Positions 6,233 through 6,580 of a stretch of DNA of 6,580 nt are shown piece after piece. The position numbers were made by a program, and so were the translations under genes. Within the stretch, counting starts at the first letter, position 1; every line of letters starts with the position of its first letter. The notes below the pieces were generated by a model. It made no database searches. It had not been told where the DNA came from and saw nothing but the letters and a program-made list of their open reading frames with translations. Source of the DNA: Desulfuromonadales bacterium (GTDB taxonomy: Bacteria; Desulfobacterota; Desulfuromonadia; Desulfuromonadales; BM103); assembly GCA_029859485.1 (NCBI GenBank), contig JAOUDB010000154.1:1-6580 (forward strand). The letters run 5' to 3'.

Positions 6233-6580
6233 ATGCCGCTTACTTTGACTCCATGGCATGACCCACCGTCCCCTCCTGACTTGAAACCAGAAGAGGTCCA
6301 CCTCTGGCGTTTTCCACTTGTCTGTTCAGATTCACTCGAACCTCTCCTCGATGAGCAAGAGTTGCAGCGTGCCAAGCGTCTGCGCAGCCCAGATAAAGCC
6401 CGCGCTTTTGTAGCCGCCCGTGCTCGCTTGCGTCAGATCCTCTCCGGCTACCTGGAGATGGAGCCCCAATCTCTTCTCTTTTCTTATGGTCCCGCGGGCA
6501 AGCCTGCACTCGTCGGCCTTGCTGATTCGCCCGCGTTCAATCTGGCTCACTCAGGCAACTGGGGTTTGTGTGCCGTAGTG
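6233..6580 (+). CDS. Sfp-type 4'-phosphopantetheinyl transferase, 3' partial
   Basis: The frame from ATG 6233 stays open for 116 codons to the window end; the full family length is roughly 220-250 residues. These enzymes move the phosphopantetheine arm of CoA onto a serine of acyl or peptidyl carrier proteins. Recognisable parts are LDEQELQRAKRLRSPDKARAFVAARARLRQIL (39-70), the N-terminal helix block of Sfp-type proteins, then FSYGPAGKPAL (83-93) and FNLAHSGNWGLCAVV (102-116). The last is the usual FNLSHS motif with Ala for Ser. The magnesium-binding Asp and Glu and the KE motif would lie beyond the window. It starts 34 bp after the PilZ stop, with only a weak GAG (6222-6224) as ribosome site, so co-transcription with the PilZ gene is likely. 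The natural client would be the carrier domains of the PUFA-synthase-type system upstream. This target is inferred from proximity only. Confidence 0.88.
   Translation, partial: MPLTLTPWHDPPSPPDLKPEEVHLWRFPLVCSDSLEPLLDEQELQRAKRLRSPDKARAFVAARARLRQILSGYLEMEPQSLLFSYGPAGKPALVGLADSPAFNLAHSGNWGLCAVV

Noticed and set aside
6240..6550. Several - strand open frames near the right edge.
   Set aside because: They mirror the PPTase coding frame from 6233, which has the expected Sfp-type motifs and simply runs out of the window without a stop.

Overview
The window looks like chromosomal DNA of an anaerobic deltaproteobacterium, most likely of the Desulfuromonadales (Geobacter/Desulfuromonas/Pelobacter group). 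This placement is an inference from three things: the style of the proteins, the PilZ protein with a C-terminal CxxC...SHGxCxxC finger, and a palindromic intergenic element that resembles ones I recall from that order. No rRNA, tRNA, CRISPR array, transposase or phage gene is visible. All recognised genes are on the + strand.

Layout. (1) 1-461: the C-terminal end of a large protein, a FabA-like hotdog dehydratase domain of the type that closes PfaC, the polyunsaturated fatty acid (PUFA) synthase subunit. (2) 462-603: an A+T-rich gap with a 16-bp tandem repeat and inverted relatives. (3) 604-1647: oleA. (4) 1648-1831: a gap filled mostly by a ~126-bp imperfect palindrome. (5) 1832-5396: oleB, oleC and oleD, overlapping by 1 and 4 nt and so almost certainly one translationally coupled unit. 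(6) 5397-5712: a non-coding gap of about 316 bp, ending in a 7-bp tandem repeat. (7) 5713-6198: a PilZ-domain protein with a C-terminal four-cysteine finger. (8) 6233-6580: the 5' part of an Sfp-type 4'-phosphopantetheinyl transferase (PPTase), cut by the window end.

How the genes work together. OleA condenses two fatty acyl-CoAs head to head into a beta-keto acid. OleD reduces this to a beta-hydroxy acid, OleC closes it to a beta-lactone using ATP, and OleB removes CO2 to leave a long-chain internal cis-olefin. The neighbours suggest a specialised version. A PUFA-synthase-type megasynthase upstream could supply polyunsaturated acyl chains, and the downstream PPTase could activate its acyl carrier domains. 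The locus may therefore encode a self-contained route to a very long polyene hydrocarbon. The chemistry of each Ole step is established knowledge; the joint pathway is inference from gene order.
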